A stretch of DNA of 64,000 bases from a bacterium (GTDB taxonomy: Bacteria > Joyebacterota > Joyebacteria > Joyebacterales > Joyebacteraceae), in assembly GCA_025774935.1 (NCBI GenBank), contig JALGZK010000001.1, positions 124,001 through 188,000 of the forward strand, read 5' to 3'. A program made the translations under genes and the position numbers. Positions 18,334 to 27,977 of this stretch are shown here, one piece after another. The notes under the pieces were generated by a model. It searched no databases and was not told where the DNA came from. It saw only the letters and a program-made list of their open reading frames with translations. Within the stretch, counting starts at the first letter, position 1; each line of letters starts with the position of its first letter.

Positions 18334-18600
18334 GTGCTCGAAAGCACCGTGATCATCGCTAACAAGGTGGGCCTGCACGCGAGGCCGGCGGCCGAGTTCG
18401 TCAAGCTGGCGAGTCGGTTCGAGTCGGACATCAAGCTCACGAAGGACGACCTGACCGTAGACGGCAAGAGCATCATGGGTGTCATGATGCTCGCTGCCGA
18501 GTGCGGGAGTGAGCTTCTCATCGCAGTCGACGGTCCCGACGAGGACGAGGCGCTGGCGTCGCTCGTGGCATTCCTCGAGAAGGACACGGAACAGGGATAG
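18334..18600 (+). CDS. ptsH: Phosphocarrier protein HPr
   Basis: An 88-residue phosphocarrier between enzyme I and EIIA-Man. His15 in NKVGLHARPAAEF is the catalytic site, and Ser46 in VDGKSIMGVM is the target of HPr kinase, encoded upstream in the same operon. Having both sites means it can act in transport and in regulation. The GTG at 18334 follows the EIID stop by 1 nt with a GGGGGG stretch upstream. Confidence 0.96.
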   Translation: MLESTVIIANKVGLHARPAAEFVKLASRFESDIKLTKDDLTVDGKSIMGVMMLAAECGSELLIAVDGPDEDEALASLVAFLEKDTEQG

Positions 18601-18607
18601 GGGCAAT

Positions 18608-20392
18608 TTGATCGAGCTCAGTGACATCGGCGAAGCGCAGATCATCGAGGGGCTCCCGGCCTCGCCGGGGATCGTCATCGGCAAGGCGTTCATCCTCGAC
18701 ACGGAGCGTCCTCACGTAGAGGAGGAGCCGATCCCTCCCGAGGACATCGAGGAGGAGATAGGGTGCTTCATATCAGCCGTGGAGGACACGAAGAACGAAC
18801 TCGTCCGGCTGCGTTCGAGTCTCGAGGAGGAGCTGGGTGAGACCCACGCGATGATCTTCGACCCCCACCTGATGATCCTCGAGGACTCGATGGTCATCGA
18901 CGGGACAGTCCGGCGGATCAAGGAGAACGGCATCAACGCCGCCTTCGCGCTCACCGAGAACATCGGCATCGTGACGAAGGCCATGAGCCGTACCCAGGAC
19001 GAGTACCTTCGCGAACGCGTCTACGACATCAAGGACATCGAGCGGCGTCTGCTCATGCGCCTCCTCGGCAGGAAGGCCAAGAGCCTCAGACACCTCGAGG
19101 ACAACGTCATCGTCATCGCGCAGGTGCTCGCGCCGACGCACACCGCGTCGATGCACCGCGAGCGCGTGATGGGCTTCGGGACGGAAGTAGGCGGAAGGAC
19201 GTCGCACGCGGCCATCATGGCGAGATCGCTGGAGATCCCGGCGGTGGTGGGGCTCCGAGACGCGACCGACATCATCCGGCAGGGCGAGACGATCATCCTC
19301 GACGGAACCGTCGGGCTCCTCGTGCACAGGTACGACAACGCTATCCTCGACTACTACCTCGACCGCAAGAGGAAGCTCGAGGAGTTCGAGCGGGAGCTCC
19401 TCACGTTCAAGGACTACCCCGCGGTGACGAAGGACGGCAGGAAGTTCGAGCTCGGAGCCAACATCGAGCTCCCCGATGAGGTGAACTCGGCTCTCTCGCA
19501 CGGCGCGGAGGGCATAGGTCTCTTCAGGACGGAGTACCTGTTCATAGCGGAGGACGAGCTGCCGACGGAGGAGGAGCAGTACGACGCCTACCGGGCCGCG
19601 GTGGAGGCCATGGCTCCCTCGTACGTCGTGATTCGCACCCTCGACGTAGGCGGCGACAAATTCGGACCTCAGGGGCCGGCGGAGAGGGAGTCGAATCCGT
19701 TCCTCGGCTGGAGGGGCATCCGGTACAGCCTCTCGAACCCGGACGTCTTCCTGAAGCAGCTCAAGGCGATCCTTCGGGCAAGCAGCCACGGGAACGTCAG
19801 GATCATGTTCCCGATGATCTCGTCGCTCCAGGAGGTCAGGGACGCGAAGCAGGTGCTGGCGGCGGCGCGGCAGGAGCTCAGGATGGAGGGGCTCGCGTTC
19901 GACGAGGACGTTCCCGTCGGGATCATGGTCGAGACTCCGGCCGCGGCGGCGATCGCGGACGTGCTCGCCGAGGAGGTCGACTTCTTCAGCATCGGGTCGA
20001 ACGACCTCGTGCAGTACACCCTGGCTGTCGATCGCGGCAACGACCGCGTCGCGTATCTCTACGACCAATACCACCCGGCCGTACTCAAGCTCATAGACGC
20101 GACCGTTCGGGCCGCGAAGCGTCACAAGAAGTGGGTCGGCATCTGCGGCGAGATGGCGGGGGACCCTCTGAGCGTCCTCATACTCATCGGCCTGGGGCTG
20201 AACGAGCTCTCGACGAGCCCGCTCATGCTACCCGAGGTGAAGAGCATCATCCGCGCGACGAGCTACAACTACGCACGCAAGGTCGCACAGCGCGCGATGA
20301 GCAAGCGCACAGGGCCGGAGGTTAGGCGCTACCTCGAGACGATCTTCCGGAAGAGATTCCCGGAGATCAGCGAAACGGAGATGATCACGTGA
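18608..20392 (+). CDS. ptsI: PTS enzyme I (phosphoenolpyruvate-protein phosphotransferase)
   Basis: Transfers phosphate from PEP to HPr. The 594 residues contain the N-terminal HPr-binding domain beginning GLPASPGIVIGKAF, the phosphohistidine motif GGRTSHAAIMARSLEIPAVVG, and the C-terminal PEP-binding barrel with FRTEYLF, MFPMIS and GSNDLVQYTLAVDRGN. The most plausible start is TTG at 18608, with GGGG at 18600-18603 upstream, because no ATG or GTG occurs before the first conserved motif. The stop overlaps the start of the next gene (GTGA). Confidence 0.96.
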   Translation: MIELSDIGEAQIIEGLPASPGIVIGKAFILDTERPHVEEEPIPPEDIEEEIGCFISAVEDTKNELVRLRSSLEEELGETHAMIFDPHLMILEDSMVIDGTVRRIKENGINAAFALTENIGIVTKAMSRTQDEYLRERVYDIKDIERRLLMRLLGRKAKSLRHLEDNVIVIAQVLAPTHTASMHRERVMGFGTEVGGRTSHAAIMARSLEIPAVVGLRDATDIIRQGETIILDGTVGLLVHRYDNAILDYYLDRKRKLEEFERELLTFKDYPAVTKDGRKFELGANIELPDEVNSALSHGAEGIGLFRTEYLFIAEDELPTEEEQYDAYRAAVEAMAPSYVVIRTLDVGGDKFGPQGPAERESNPFLGWRGIRYSLSNPDVFLKQLKAILRASSHGNVRIMFPMISSLQEVRDAKQVLAAARQELRMEGLAFDEDVPVGIMVETPAAAAIADVLAEEVDFFSIGSNDLVQYTLAVDRGNDRVAYLYDQYHPAVLKLIDATVRAAKRHKKWVGICGEMAGDPLSVLILIGLGLNELSTSPLMLPEVKSIIRATSYNYARKVAQRAMSKRTGPEVRRYLETIFRKRFPEISETEMIT

Positions 20393-21453
20393 GCGTGCTC
20401 GACGATCCCGGCGGAATGGCACGCAAGGACCCGGGCGGGATGCTCGGACATCTCGCGGGCTTCGCGGGGCAGCTTCGCGAGGCGCTCGACATCGGAAGTT
20501 CGGTGCCCCTGACGGTCTCGGGGGAGGGGATCACGTCCGTCGCCGTCCTCGGGATGGGCGGGTCCGCCATCGGTGGGGAACTGCTGTCCGGGTATCTCGC
20601 CGACGAGCTCCGCGTCTCGTTCGGCGTGGTGCGTAACTACAGGCTCCCGGGCTACGTGGGTCCGCGCACGCTCGCGATCGCGTCGAGCTACTCGGGGAAC
20701 ACCGAGGAGACACTCGCGGCCTACCGCGAGGCCACGGACAGACGTGCGCGGCTCGTCGCGATCACGACCGGCGGCGAGCTCGCCGAGCGGGCCCGCACGA
20801 ACCACCAGGACCTGGTCGCGATTCCCGCAGGGCTCCCTCCGAGAGCCGCCCTGGGGTACTCCCTCGTGTCGACGCTGGTCGTGCTGGGCCGCCTCGGACT
20901 CGTTCGCGACCGGACCAGCGACATAGAGGACGCCATCGCGGTCGCGGAGCAGGCCGCGAGCGAGCTGGGACCAGAGGTCCCAGTCGGATCGAACCTCGCG
21001 AAGGACCTGGCTCTCTGGTTCCAGGGCCGCGTGCCGGTGGTCTACGGGACGGTCCCGTGGACCTCCGTCGTAGCGGGGAGATGGTGCGGGCAGCTCTCGG
21101 AGAACTCGAAGACGATCGCTCACAGGAACGAGTTGCCTGAGATGAACCACAATGAGATAGTGGGGTGGAGCGAGGGCACGCCACTCGGAGGCGACCCGCG
21201 TGTCGTGTTTCTCAGGGACGCCGACGACCACCCGCGGGTCGCGAGGCGGATCGAGATCACGCGCGGTGAGATCGCGGCATCGGGCGTTGAGGTAAGGGAG
21301 GTCGAGAGCTTCGGCCCGTCGGCGCTAGCGAGGCTCTTCTCGCTCGTGCTCGTGGGCGACTACGTGAGCTTCTACTCGGCGATCGTCTCCGGTGTCGACC
21401 CGACGCCTGTCGCTCCGATCGACAGACTGAAGCGCGCGCTGTCGGATTCCTAG
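20389..21453 (+). CDS. SIS-domain sugar-phosphate isomerase, bifunctional PGI/PMI type
   Basis: A 354-residue member of the double-SIS family that includes archaeal and bacterial phosphoglucose/phosphomannose isomerases. Features are VLGMGGSAIGGELL (phosphosugar-binding loop), SSYSGNTEETL, and the C-terminal LPEMNHNEIVGW with catalytic Glu and His. The product would bring mannose-6-phosphate or glucose-6-phosphate from the PTS into fructose-6-phosphate, consistent with its position at the end of the PTS operon. Start GTG at 20389 overlaps the ptsI stop. Confidence 0.88.
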   Translation: MSVLDDPGGMARKDPGGMLGHLAGFAGQLREALDIGSSVPLTVSGEGITSVAVLGMGGSAIGGELLSGYLADELRVSFGVVRNYRLPGYVGPRTLAIASSYSGNTEETLAAYREATDRRARLVAITTGGELAERARTNHQDLVAIPAGLPPRAALGYSLVSTLVVLGRLGLVRDRTSDIEDAIAVAEQAASELGPEVPVGSNLAKDLALWFQGRVPVVYGTVPWTSVVAGRWCGQLSENSKTIAHRNELPEMNHNEIVGWSEGTPLGGDPRVVFLRDADDHPRVARRIEITRGEIAASGVEVREVESFGPSALARLFSLVLVGDYVSFYSAIVSGVDPTPVAPIDRLKRALSDS

Positions 21454-21516
21454 TGCGAAGTCCAGTCACCGCGGGAACGTGGACGACACTCTCGAACGGT
21501 GTTTGAAGGGAGAGCC

Positions 21517-22500
21517 ATGAGGGCCATCATCCCCGTCGCGGGCATCGGGACGCGGCTCAGGCCGCACACGCACACGATGCCGAAGGTGCTCGTCCAGGTG
21601 GCAGGGAAACCGATCCTCGGACACATCCTCGACGAGATCCTGCCGTTGGGGGTGGAGTCGGTCGTTCTCGTTACCGGGTATCTGGGAGATCGGGTGAAGC
21701 GATACGTCGAAGGGGCGTATCCCGACCTCGAGGTCTGCTACGTCGATCAGCGTGAGCGAAAGGGCCTTGGGCACGCCATCTACCTCACGCACGAGTGCGT
21801 CGGTGACTCCCCGATGCTCATCGTGCTCGGGGACACCGTTGTGACCGCGGACTTCAAGGCCCTCGTCGAGGGCGGGCGGACCCGCATAGGCGTCAAGGCC
21901 GTCGACAACCCGCAGCGGTTCGGCGTGGTCGAGGTCGACGGCGACACCGTGAGGAGCCTGGTGGAGAAGCCGGACGTTCCTCCGTCGAACCTCGCGATCG
22001 TGGGCTTGTACTACATCGTGAACACGCCGCTCCTCTTCGAGTGTCTCCACAACATCGTGGAGAACGACATCCGGACGAAGGGCGAGTATCAGCTGACCGA
22101 CGCTCTCACCTGCATGCTCGAGAAGGGTGAGAACATGGGCACGTTTCCAGTTGAGGACTGGCACGACTGCGGACGTCCCGAGACCCTGCTCGAGACGAAC
22201 CGCGTGCTGCTCGAGCGCTCGGGAGGGAACGGCAACGAGATCCCGGGCTCCATCGTCATCCCGCCCGTGTCGATCGATCCTTCCGTGGTCGTGGAGCGGT
22301 CGGTTGTCGGGCCCCACGTGTCCGTCGCGGCCGGGGCGACCATCCTCGACTCGGTCGTCCGGAACAGCATCCTGAACGCGAACGCGCGGGTCGAGAGGAG
22401 CCTGCTCGACAGCTCACTCATCGGCGAGGGTGCGGTCGTGCTCGGTCACTACCAGCGACTCAACGTGGGGGATTCGTCGGTAATCGAGATCGGCGGGTGA
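21517..22500 (+). CDS. NDP-sugar pyrophosphorylase with left-handed beta-helix tail
   Basis: A 327-residue nucleotidyltransferase: N-terminal Rossmann-like domain with the signature [24 protein letters not shown] (PF00483 type), the Asp-containing VLGDTVV, and EYQLTDAL. It is followed by hexapeptide-like repeats ([35 protein letters not shown]). This layout fits long glucose-1-phosphate thymidylyl/uridylyltransferase-like enzymes. GlmU-type acetyltransferase activity is unlikely, as the tail is short. ATG at 21517 has GGGAGAG upstream. It probably feeds nucleotide sugars into envelope glycan synthesis; the exact nucleotide and sugar are unknown. Confidence 0.85.
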   Translation: MRAIIPVAGIGTRLRPHTHTMPKVLVQVAGKPILGHILDEILPLGVESVVLVTGYLGDRVKRYVEGAYPDLEVCYVDQRERKGLGHAIYLTHECVGDSPMLIVLGDTVVTADFKALVEGGRTRIGVKAVDNPQRFGVVEVDGDTVRSLVEKPDVPPSNLAIVGLYYIVNTPLLFECLHNIVENDIRTKGEYQLTDALTCMLEKGENMGTFPVEDWHDCGRPETLLETNRVLLERSGGNGNEIPGSIVIPPVSIDPSVVVERSVVGPHVSVAAGATILDSVVRNSILNANARVERSLLDSSLIGEGAVVLGHYQRLNVGDSSVIEIGG

Positions 22501-22564
22501 CGGACCGCCTCCGGCGGAGCCACGGCGCCGTCGGGCAGAAGAAGCCACAGAAACGGAGGGGAAC

Positions 22565-23716
22565 TTGGAGAAACATCTGTTCACATCGGAGTCCGTGACC
22601 GAGGGGCACCCCGACAAGGTGGCCGATCAGATCTCGGACGCGATCCTGGACGGAGTCCTCTCGCAGGACTCGCGCGGCCGCGTCGCCTGCGAGACCCTGG
22701 TGACGACGGGTCTCGCGTTCGTGTCCGGGGAGATCACGACCGAGGCCTACGTCGACATCCCGACCGTCATCAGGAAGACCATCCAGGAGATCGGCTACGA
22801 CGACGCGCGATACGGGTTCGACTGCGAGACGTGCGCGGTCGTGACGGCGATCGGCGAGCAGTCCCCGGACATCTGGCGCGGCGACGAGAGCGGGCACGCG
22901 GTCAAGGAGGGTGGCGCGGGCGATCAGGGGATGATGTTCGGATACGCGACGAACGAAACCGCGGAGTACATGCCGATGCCGATCCACCTGTCCCATCTTC
23001 TGGCGATGCGCCTGGCGAAGGTGAGGAAGGACGGGGTCCTCGGGTACCTGAGACCCGACGGCAAGACCCAGGTCACGGTCGAGTACGAGGACGGTCTCCC
23101 GGCGCGTGTCGACACGGTGGTCGTCTCGGCGCAGCACGACCAGGACGTCGAGATGAACCAGCTGCGCGACGATCTCCGAGCCAAGGTGGTCGAGCCGGTC
23201 CTTCCGGCGGAACTGGTGAAGGGCGATTACACGCTCCACATCAACCCGACGGGCCGGTTCGTGAGGGGCGGTCCCCACGCCGACTGCGGGCTCACCGGCC
23301 GGAAGATCATCGTCGACACCTACGGCGGGCTCGGCAGCCACGGCGGCGGATGCTTCTCGGGGAAGGACCCGACGAAGGTCGACAGGTCGGCGTCGTACGC
23401 CGCGCGCCACGTGGCGAAGAACCTGGTCGCCGCCGGCCTCGCGGGCAGGTGCGAGATCGAGATCGCGTACGCCATCGGCGTGCCGGAACCGGTCTCCGTA
23501 ATGATCGACTCGCTCGGGACCGGCAAGGTGAAGGACGAGGAGCTCGTGGCGATCGTGCGGAAGCACTTCGACCTCAGGCCCGGCGCGATCATCGAACGCC
23601 TGGACCTCAGACGGCCGATCTACAGGAAGACCGCCGCCTACGGACACTTCGGACGTCAGGACCCGGACTTCACGTGGGAGCGGCTCGACATGGTCGACGC
23701 TCTGAAGGAGGGCTAG
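22565..23716 (+). CDS. metK: S-adenosylmethionine synthetase
   Basis: Makes S-adenosylmethionine from methionine and ATP. The 383 residues begin with [21 protein letters not shown] and include [13 protein letters not shown] and the phosphate-binding loop [16 protein letters not shown]. The start is TTG at 22565 with GGAGGGG upstream; no earlier start is needed because the family motif begins at once. The next gene is ahcY, so synthesis of SAM and removal of S-adenosylhomocysteine are paired. The 64-nt upstream gap is too short for a SAM riboswitch. Confidence 0.97.
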   Translation: MEKHLFTSESVTEGHPDKVADQISDAILDGVLSQDSRGRVACETLVTTGLAFVSGEITTEAYVDIPTVIRKTIQEIGYDDARYGFDCETCAVVTAIGEQSPDIWRGDESGHAVKEGGAGDQGMMFGYATNETAEYMPMPIHLSHLLAMRLAKVRKDGVLGYLRPDGKTQVTVEYEDGLPARVDTVVVSAQHDQDVEMNQLRDDLRAKVVEPVLPAELVKGDYTLHINPTGRFVRGGPHADCGLTGRKIIVDTYGGLGSHGGGCFSGKDPTKVDRSASYAARHVAKNLVAAGLAGRCEIEIAYAIGVPEPVSVMIDSLGTGKVKDEELVAIVRKHFDLRPGAIIERLDLRRPIYRKTAAYGHFGRQDPDFTWERLDMVDALKEG

Positions 23717-23733
23717 TGCCCCGAGGAGACCTG

Positions 23734-24990
23734 ATGCAGCACGACATCGCAAACGCGGACCTGGCGCGGGCGGGCCGCGACAGGACGGATTGGGCGTCCC
23801 AGAGCATGCCGGTCCTCCGGAGCATCCGGGAGCGCTTCGCGCGGGAGAGACCCCTCGAGGGCGCCGCGATCGCCGGGTGCATGCACATGACGACCGAGAC
23901 GGCCAACCTCGCTATCGCCCTCAAGGCGGGTGGCGCGCGCGTCGCTCTCTGCGCGTCGAACCCGCTCTCGACACAGGACGACGTGACGGCGCACCTCGTG
24001 GTCGACCACGGGATTCCTGTCTTCGCCGTTCGCGGAGAGGACAACGAGCGGTACTACAACCACATCCGCGCGGTCCTCGACACCGTCCCCACGATCACCC
24101 TGGACGACGGCGCCGACCTCGTGTCGACGATCCACACCGAGAAGACGGACCTCATCCCGAATCTCCTCGGCAGCATGGAGGAGACGACGACGGGCGTGAT
24201 CCGTCTCCGCGCTATGCAGAAGGACGGGGCGCTCAAGGTCCCCGTGATCGCCGTGAACGACGCGGACACGAAGCACATGTTCGACAACCGCTACGGGACC
24301 GGACAGAGCTCGATCGACGGCGTCCTGCGCGCCACGAACGCGCTCATCGCGGGGTCGACGTTCGTCGTCGCCGGCTACGGGTGGTGCGGGCGGGGGCTCG
24401 CCCACAGGGCGAGGGGCTTCGGCGCGAACGTGGTCGTGACCGAGGTAGACCCGCTCAAGGGGCTCGAGGCCGTGATGGACGGGTTCCGCGTGATGACGAT
24501 GGACGAGGCAGCTCCGCTCGGGGACGTCTTCGTCACGGTCACCGGCGACATTCGCGTCATCACCCGTCGCCACTTCGAGTCGATGAAGGACGGAGCGCTC
24601 GTGGCCAACTCCGGGCACTTCGACGTCGAGATCGACATCGAAGCGCTGACCGATCTCGCAGAAGAGGTCCTGGAGCCGCGCACGTCGGTGCGGACCTACG
24701 TCCTCCCGGGCGGGAAGAGGGTCAATCTCCTGGGCGAGGGCAGGCTTATCAACCTCTCGGCCGCCGAGGGCCATCCGGCCTCCGTGATGGACATGAGCTT
24801 CGCGAACCAGGCGCTAGCGTCCGAGTACCTCGTGAAGCTGCCGGAGCCGCTCGAGCCGCGAGTCTATCGCGTGCCGGCGGAGATCGACGAGGAGATCTCG
24901 AGGCTCAAGCTTGAGACGATGGGCGTGACGATCGACGTCCTCACGCCGGAGCAGGAGGAGTATCTGGCGTCCTGGAAGATGGGGACCTAG
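23734..24990 (+). CDS. ahcY: S-adenosylhomocysteine hydrolase
   Basis: Hydrolyses S-adenosylhomocysteine to adenosine and homocysteine. The 418-residue protein shows [58 protein letters not shown] and the NAD-binding loop [13 protein letters not shown] at 23734 is preceded by GAGGAG. An in-frame GTG at 23716 overlaps the metK stop and is a weaker alternative. A strong bidirectional hairpin follows. Confidence 0.97.
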   Translation: MQHDIANADLARAGRDRTDWASQSMPVLRSIRERFARERPLEGAAIAGCMHMTTETANLAIALKAGGARVALCASNPLSTQDDVTAHLVVDHGIPVFAVRGEDNERYYNHIRAVLDTVPTITLDDGADLVSTIHTEKTDLIPNLLGSMEETTTGVIRLRAMQKDGALKVPVIAVNDADTKHMFDNRYGTGQSSIDGVLRATNALIAGSTFVVAGYGWCGRGLAHRARGFGANVVVTEVDPLKGLEAVMDGFRVMTMDEAAPLGDVFVTVTGDIRVITRRHFESMKDGALVANSGHFDVEIDIEALTDLAEEVLEPRTSVRTYVLPGGKRVNLLGEGRLINLSAAEGHPASVMDMSFANQALASEYLVKLPEPLEPRVYRVPAEIDEEISRLKLETMGVTIDVLTPEQEEYLASWKMGT

Positions 24991-25030
24991 GCGTCGAACG
25001 ACACCGCGGCCCCCGGTCGCGAGACAGCGA

Positions 25031-25058
25031 AGCGGACCGTCCCTCGGGACGGTCCGCT
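25031..25058. terminator. Bidirectional terminator between ahcY and lptG
   Basis: A perfect 13-bp stem, AGCGGACCGTCCC (25031-25043) against GGGACGGTCCGCT (25046-25058), lies between the convergent ends of ahcY and lptG. It is followed on the plus strand by TTCCTCTT. Confidence 0.8.
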
Positions 25059-25107
25059 TCCTCTTGCAGCGACGTTGGCGCCGGCTCCGAGGGGAGTGAC
25101 GAGCCGG

Positions 25108-26181
25108 CTACTTCGGTGCCTTGATCAGGAGCCAGACCCCTATTCCGGCGAAGACGATGTTCCCGGCCCACGCTCCCAGGACAGGCGGAAGGAACCCCTG
25201 GCTGCCGAGGACGTCCCCGACCTGAATCAGTCCGAAGTAGATGAACGAGACGGCGAGCGCGGCGGTGAACGAGATGGCGAACCCGGTCCTCCTCGTCGCG
25301 GCGGCGAGCGGGGCCCCGATGAGCGTCATGATGAGCGTCACGAAGGGGAAGGAGATCTTGAGCTGGAGCTGGACGTCGAGGTCCCGCGGATTGTTGCCGC
25401 TCGCGCGCAGCTTCTTTATGTAGCCTCGGAGCTCCGCGTACCCCATCTCCTCCGGCTCAAGACGCCTCGTGCGGAGATCGTCGGGCGACGGCTCGGTGTA
25501 GGGGAGGCGGTACTTCTCGAACGACGTCGCTTCCTCGCCGTCGGGCGTGAAGCGGCGGATTCGTCCGTTCTCGAGCACCCAGTGCCCGTCCTCCCAGCGC
25601 CCTCGCTCGGCGTCGATTCTCATGGTCGGGTTCGACTCGTCGTCGAACTCCTCGACCGTGACCTGGTCGAGCCTCTTCTTGCCGACGTTGAACCTGCGCG
25701 CGAGAAGCATGACGCCGTCCGGGCGGATGTAGATGACGTCGGTCCGCACTGCCCGGTCCGCGCGCCTCGACAGGTGCGTCTCCTTGATCTCGAGGCGGCG
25801 CCTGGTCGCGGGTGGCATGGCGACCTCGCCTATGAAGAGGGACGCCAGGCTCAGTCCGACAGCCAGGAGGAGCACGGGAGCGAGGATCCGGTAGAGCGAG
25901 ACCCCGCCGCCCTTCATCGCCATGATCTCGTTGCTCCGCGAGAGACGACCGATGGCGAGGAGGCTCGCGAGGAGCATCGCGACCGGAGCCGTGAGCACGA
26001 CGATCCACGGCATGTAGTAGAGGTAGTAGAGGAAGACGATTCCGGGGCCGACCTTGTTGTCGATGAACTTGTTCGCGTGGTCGAACAGGTCGACGAGTAT
26101 GAAGATCCCGACGAACGCGATGAAGACGAGGGCCAGCGGTCTGGCGATCTTCCGGAACATGTAGGAGTCGAGGGTGGTCAC
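25108..26181 (-). CDS. lptG: LPS export permease LptG (YjgQ)
   Basis: Inner-membrane subunit of LptBFG with 357 residues. It has two groups of three membrane helices flanking a periplasmic beta domain: N-terminal LDSYMFRKIARPLALVFIAFV, the cytoplasmic coupling segment GRLSRSNEIMAMKGGGVSLYRI, and C-terminal helices with LIGAPLAA. GTG at 26179-26181 overlaps the lptF stop by 4 nt (GTGA) and has GAGGAGG upstream. Second of two tandem YjgP/YjgQ genes; order and the Leu-Asp start suggest LptG rather than LptF. Confidence 0.92.
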   Translation of the reverse strand: MTTLDSYMFRKIARPLALVFIAFVGIFILVDLFDHANKFIDNKVGPGIVFLYYLYYMPWIVVLTAPVAMLLASLLAIGRLSRSNEIMAMKGGGVSLYRILAPVLLLAVGLSLASLFIGEVAMPPATRRRLEIKETHLSRRADRAVRTDVIYIRPDGVMLLARRFNVGKKRLDQVTVEEFDDESNPTMRIDAERGRWEDGHWVLENGRIRRFTPDGEEATSFEKYRLPYTEPSPDDLRTRRLEPEEMGYAELRGYIKKLRASGNNPRDLDVQLQLKISFPFVTLIMTLIGAPLAAATRRTGFAISFTAALAVSFIYFGLIQVGDVLGSQGFLPPVLGAWAGNIVFAGIGVWLLIKAPK

Positions 26182-27533
26182 GCGGCCTCCTCGGTTTCTG
26201 CAGGTCTCGTCGGAACCCGGAGGAGGAAGTCGAGGACGCGCGTGAGAGGCTGGACGCGCCACTCGCGGCACGTGGCCAGCGTGAGGAACAGACCGAGGCC
26301 CCCGAACAGGACGTTCGGCGCCCACATCGCGAGCGGCGGACTCACGAGTCCGCGGTCGCCGAGCTGCTCTCCCCCGATGAGGAAGAGGTAGTAGACGAGG
26401 AAGAAGAGGATCCCGATCCCGGCGCCCATCCCCACACCGCCTCGCCTGCTTCGGATCCCGAGAGGCGCGCCAAGGAGCACGAACACGATACACGAGAACG
26501 GGATCGAGAACTTCTTGTGGTACTCGACGTTCAGCTGCCGCGTCCGCTTGAGGGCTCCGCGGACCTGTCGGGCCTCGGACACGATCTCCCGGGTGACGCG
26601 TTCCCGTTCCGAGCCGACCGTCGCGCCGTCGGGGAGGCTCCCGGTGCCGTCGGCGAGGTCGAGGAGGGCCCCCACGAACCCCTGAGCGGCCTCTTTCTGT
26701 TTCTCCCTCGATGCCCCGATCTCCACCGTGTGCCGGGCGATGTCCTCCTGAAGCTCCTTCATCGACATCTCTCGGTCGCCTCGCCTGGCCCCTTCGCCCC
26801 TGACGAAGGCCCCCATCCCGGCGTCGAGGTTGATCACGTGCCTGTCGAATAGCAGTCGGTTATACCTCGTCGCATCCTCGGGATCGATCTCGTGTATCTC
26901 TCCGTCGAAGAGCTCCATTCTGAGGACGTTCTCCGTCTGGCTGCTCGAGATCACGCCACGCCTGGCAACGATGGTCTGCAGGGGCTCTCCGCCCTCGATC
27001 TTGTGGATCCTCACCTGGAAGATCTCCGACGTCCGGGGATCGAGCTGGTCGACGACGATCGTGTAGCCTCCGGGAAGCTCCGTGAGGATCCCGGGTTCGA
27101 TCGTCGCGAGCGGCCTGACCCGGTGGATGTCGACCAGGAGCGTCTTGAGCCGGAAGTTGGCGGCCGGCAGGACGTGGTTGCCGAAGTAGAAGAGCGCGGC
27201 GGTGGCGACCGCTGCGGCGACCATGACCGGGAAGACGAGCGACCAGACGTTGACCCCGTTCGCCTTCGAGGCGGTGATCTCGTTGTCCCCGGAGAGGCGT
27301 CCGAAGGCCGTCAGCACCGCGACCATGACCGCCATCGGGACCGCGAGGACGGTCATCCACGCGAGGCTCAGGAGGAAGGCTTCGAGCACGGCGATGCCCG
27401 GAACGCCCTTCGTGAGAAAGAGGTTCAGGTAGTCGACGATGAAGTCCATAGAGAGTACGAAGTAGAAGAGAGCGAGGCCGGCGAGGGCCGGCGCGATGTG
27501 GGCTTTGAGAACGTATCTCGTCAGTATTCGCAT
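26178..27533 (-). CDS. lptF: LPS export permease LptF (YjgP)
   Basis: Partner permease of 451 residues, longer than LptG because of an enlarged periplasmic part that includes a charged helical stretch (about residues 255-330, ending in the RQVRGALKRTRQLNVEYHKKF region). Motifs are RILTRYVLKAHIAPALAGLALFYF at the N-terminus, FGRLSGDNEITASKANGVN for coupling to LptB, and LLGAPLGIRSRRGG before the last helices. The ATG is the first possible start, as an in-frame stop lies four codons upstream. No Shine-Dalgarno sequence is visible because a 16-bp tandem repeat abuts the start. Confidence 0.93.
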   Translation of the reverse strand: MRILTRYVLKAHIAPALAGLALFYFVLSMDFIVDYLNLFLTKGVPGIAVLEAFLLSLAWMTVLAVPMAVMVAVLTAFGRLSGDNEITASKANGVNVWSLVFPVMVAAAVATAALFYFGNHVLPAANFRLKTLLVDIHRVRPLATIEPGILTELPGGYTIVVDQLDPRTSEIFQVRIHKIEGGEPLQTIVARRGVISSSQTENVLRMELFDGEIHEIDPEDATRYNRLLFDRHVINLDAGMGAFVRGEGARRGDREMSMKELQEDIARHTVEIGASREKQKEAAQGFVGALLDLADGTGSLPDGATVGSERERVTREIVSEARQVRGALKRTRQLNVEYHKKFSIPFSCIVFVLLGAPLGIRSRRGGVGMGAGIGILFFLVYYLFLIGGEQLGDRGLVSPPLAMWAPNVLFGGLGLFLTLATCREWRVQPLTRVLDFLLRVPTRPAETEEAA

Positions 27534-27537
27534 GGTC

Positions 27538-27577
27538 GGTGGTCAATCGGGCCGGTGGTCAATCGGGCCGGTGGTCG
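27538..27577. repeat. Tandem 16-bp repeat upstream of lptF
   Basis: The unit GGTGGTCAATCGGGCC occurs at 27538-27553 and 27554-27569, followed by a partial third copy GGTGGTC. It ends 4 nt before the lptF start codon and occupies the place where a ribosome binding site would be. Confidence 0.85.
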
Positions 27578-27703
27578 AACGGTCCAGTGGTTGAGAAGCC
27601 GACCTGGGCTCCAGTATTCACCGCTCGGGGAGAGAGAGGGCGAGCGGACCCGAGCCGAGCCCGACGGGTGAAGGCACGGGCAGACGGCGTGGCGTGAGAA
27701 CAA

Positions 27704-27733
27704 CGTATACAATCAAACCTCCGGGACCCGCAA
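27704..27733 (-). promoter_or_regulatory. Possible promoter for lptF-lptG
   Basis: On the minus strand TTGCGG (27728-27733), an 18-nt spacer and TATACG (27704-27709). The match is moderate. It would give a leader of about 165 nt before lptF. Confidence 0.35.
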
Positions 27734-27760
27734 CAGCATTGTGGGTGAGGCCGCCGCATC

Positions 27761-27789
27761 TTGACACCGCGCTCCGGCGCTGGTACATT
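27761..27789 (+). promoter_or_regulatory. Sigma-70 promoter for the SprA-like gene
   Basis: TTGACA (27761-27766), 17-nt spacer, TACATT (27784-27789). The predicted transcript starts about 180 nt before the ATG. Confidence 0.7.
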
Positions 27790-27977
27790 GCCGACGGCCG
27801 CGCCCCTTCCAGGAAGGCCAGCGGAGGGGTCCGGAGGGGTGTACAGCTCGAACCGCCGAGACGCGTCGTCCGTCGCGGCGGCCGTTCCGGATCGCCGACC
27901 GCCCCGACCCGGCCGCCTTCGAGAGACCCCCGGACTCGGGAGACGCATCACCAAACGCGCGCACGCGGAGCCGTACC

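Larger units (their letters stand above)
27534..27977. other. 444-bp divergent intergenic region between lptF and the SprA-like gene
   Basis: No gene is supported. It contains a 16-bp tandem repeat next to lptF, a possible minus-strand promoter and a strong plus-strand promoter (each listed). Confidence 0.6.

Noticed and set aside
22501-22564. SAM or SAH riboswitch before metK-ahcY
   Set aside because: The gap is 64 nt, and no conserved riboswitch core or terminator hairpin is visible.
27538-27577. Short repeats as a CRISPR array
   Set aside because: The units are contiguous with no spacers and only two and a half copies exist.
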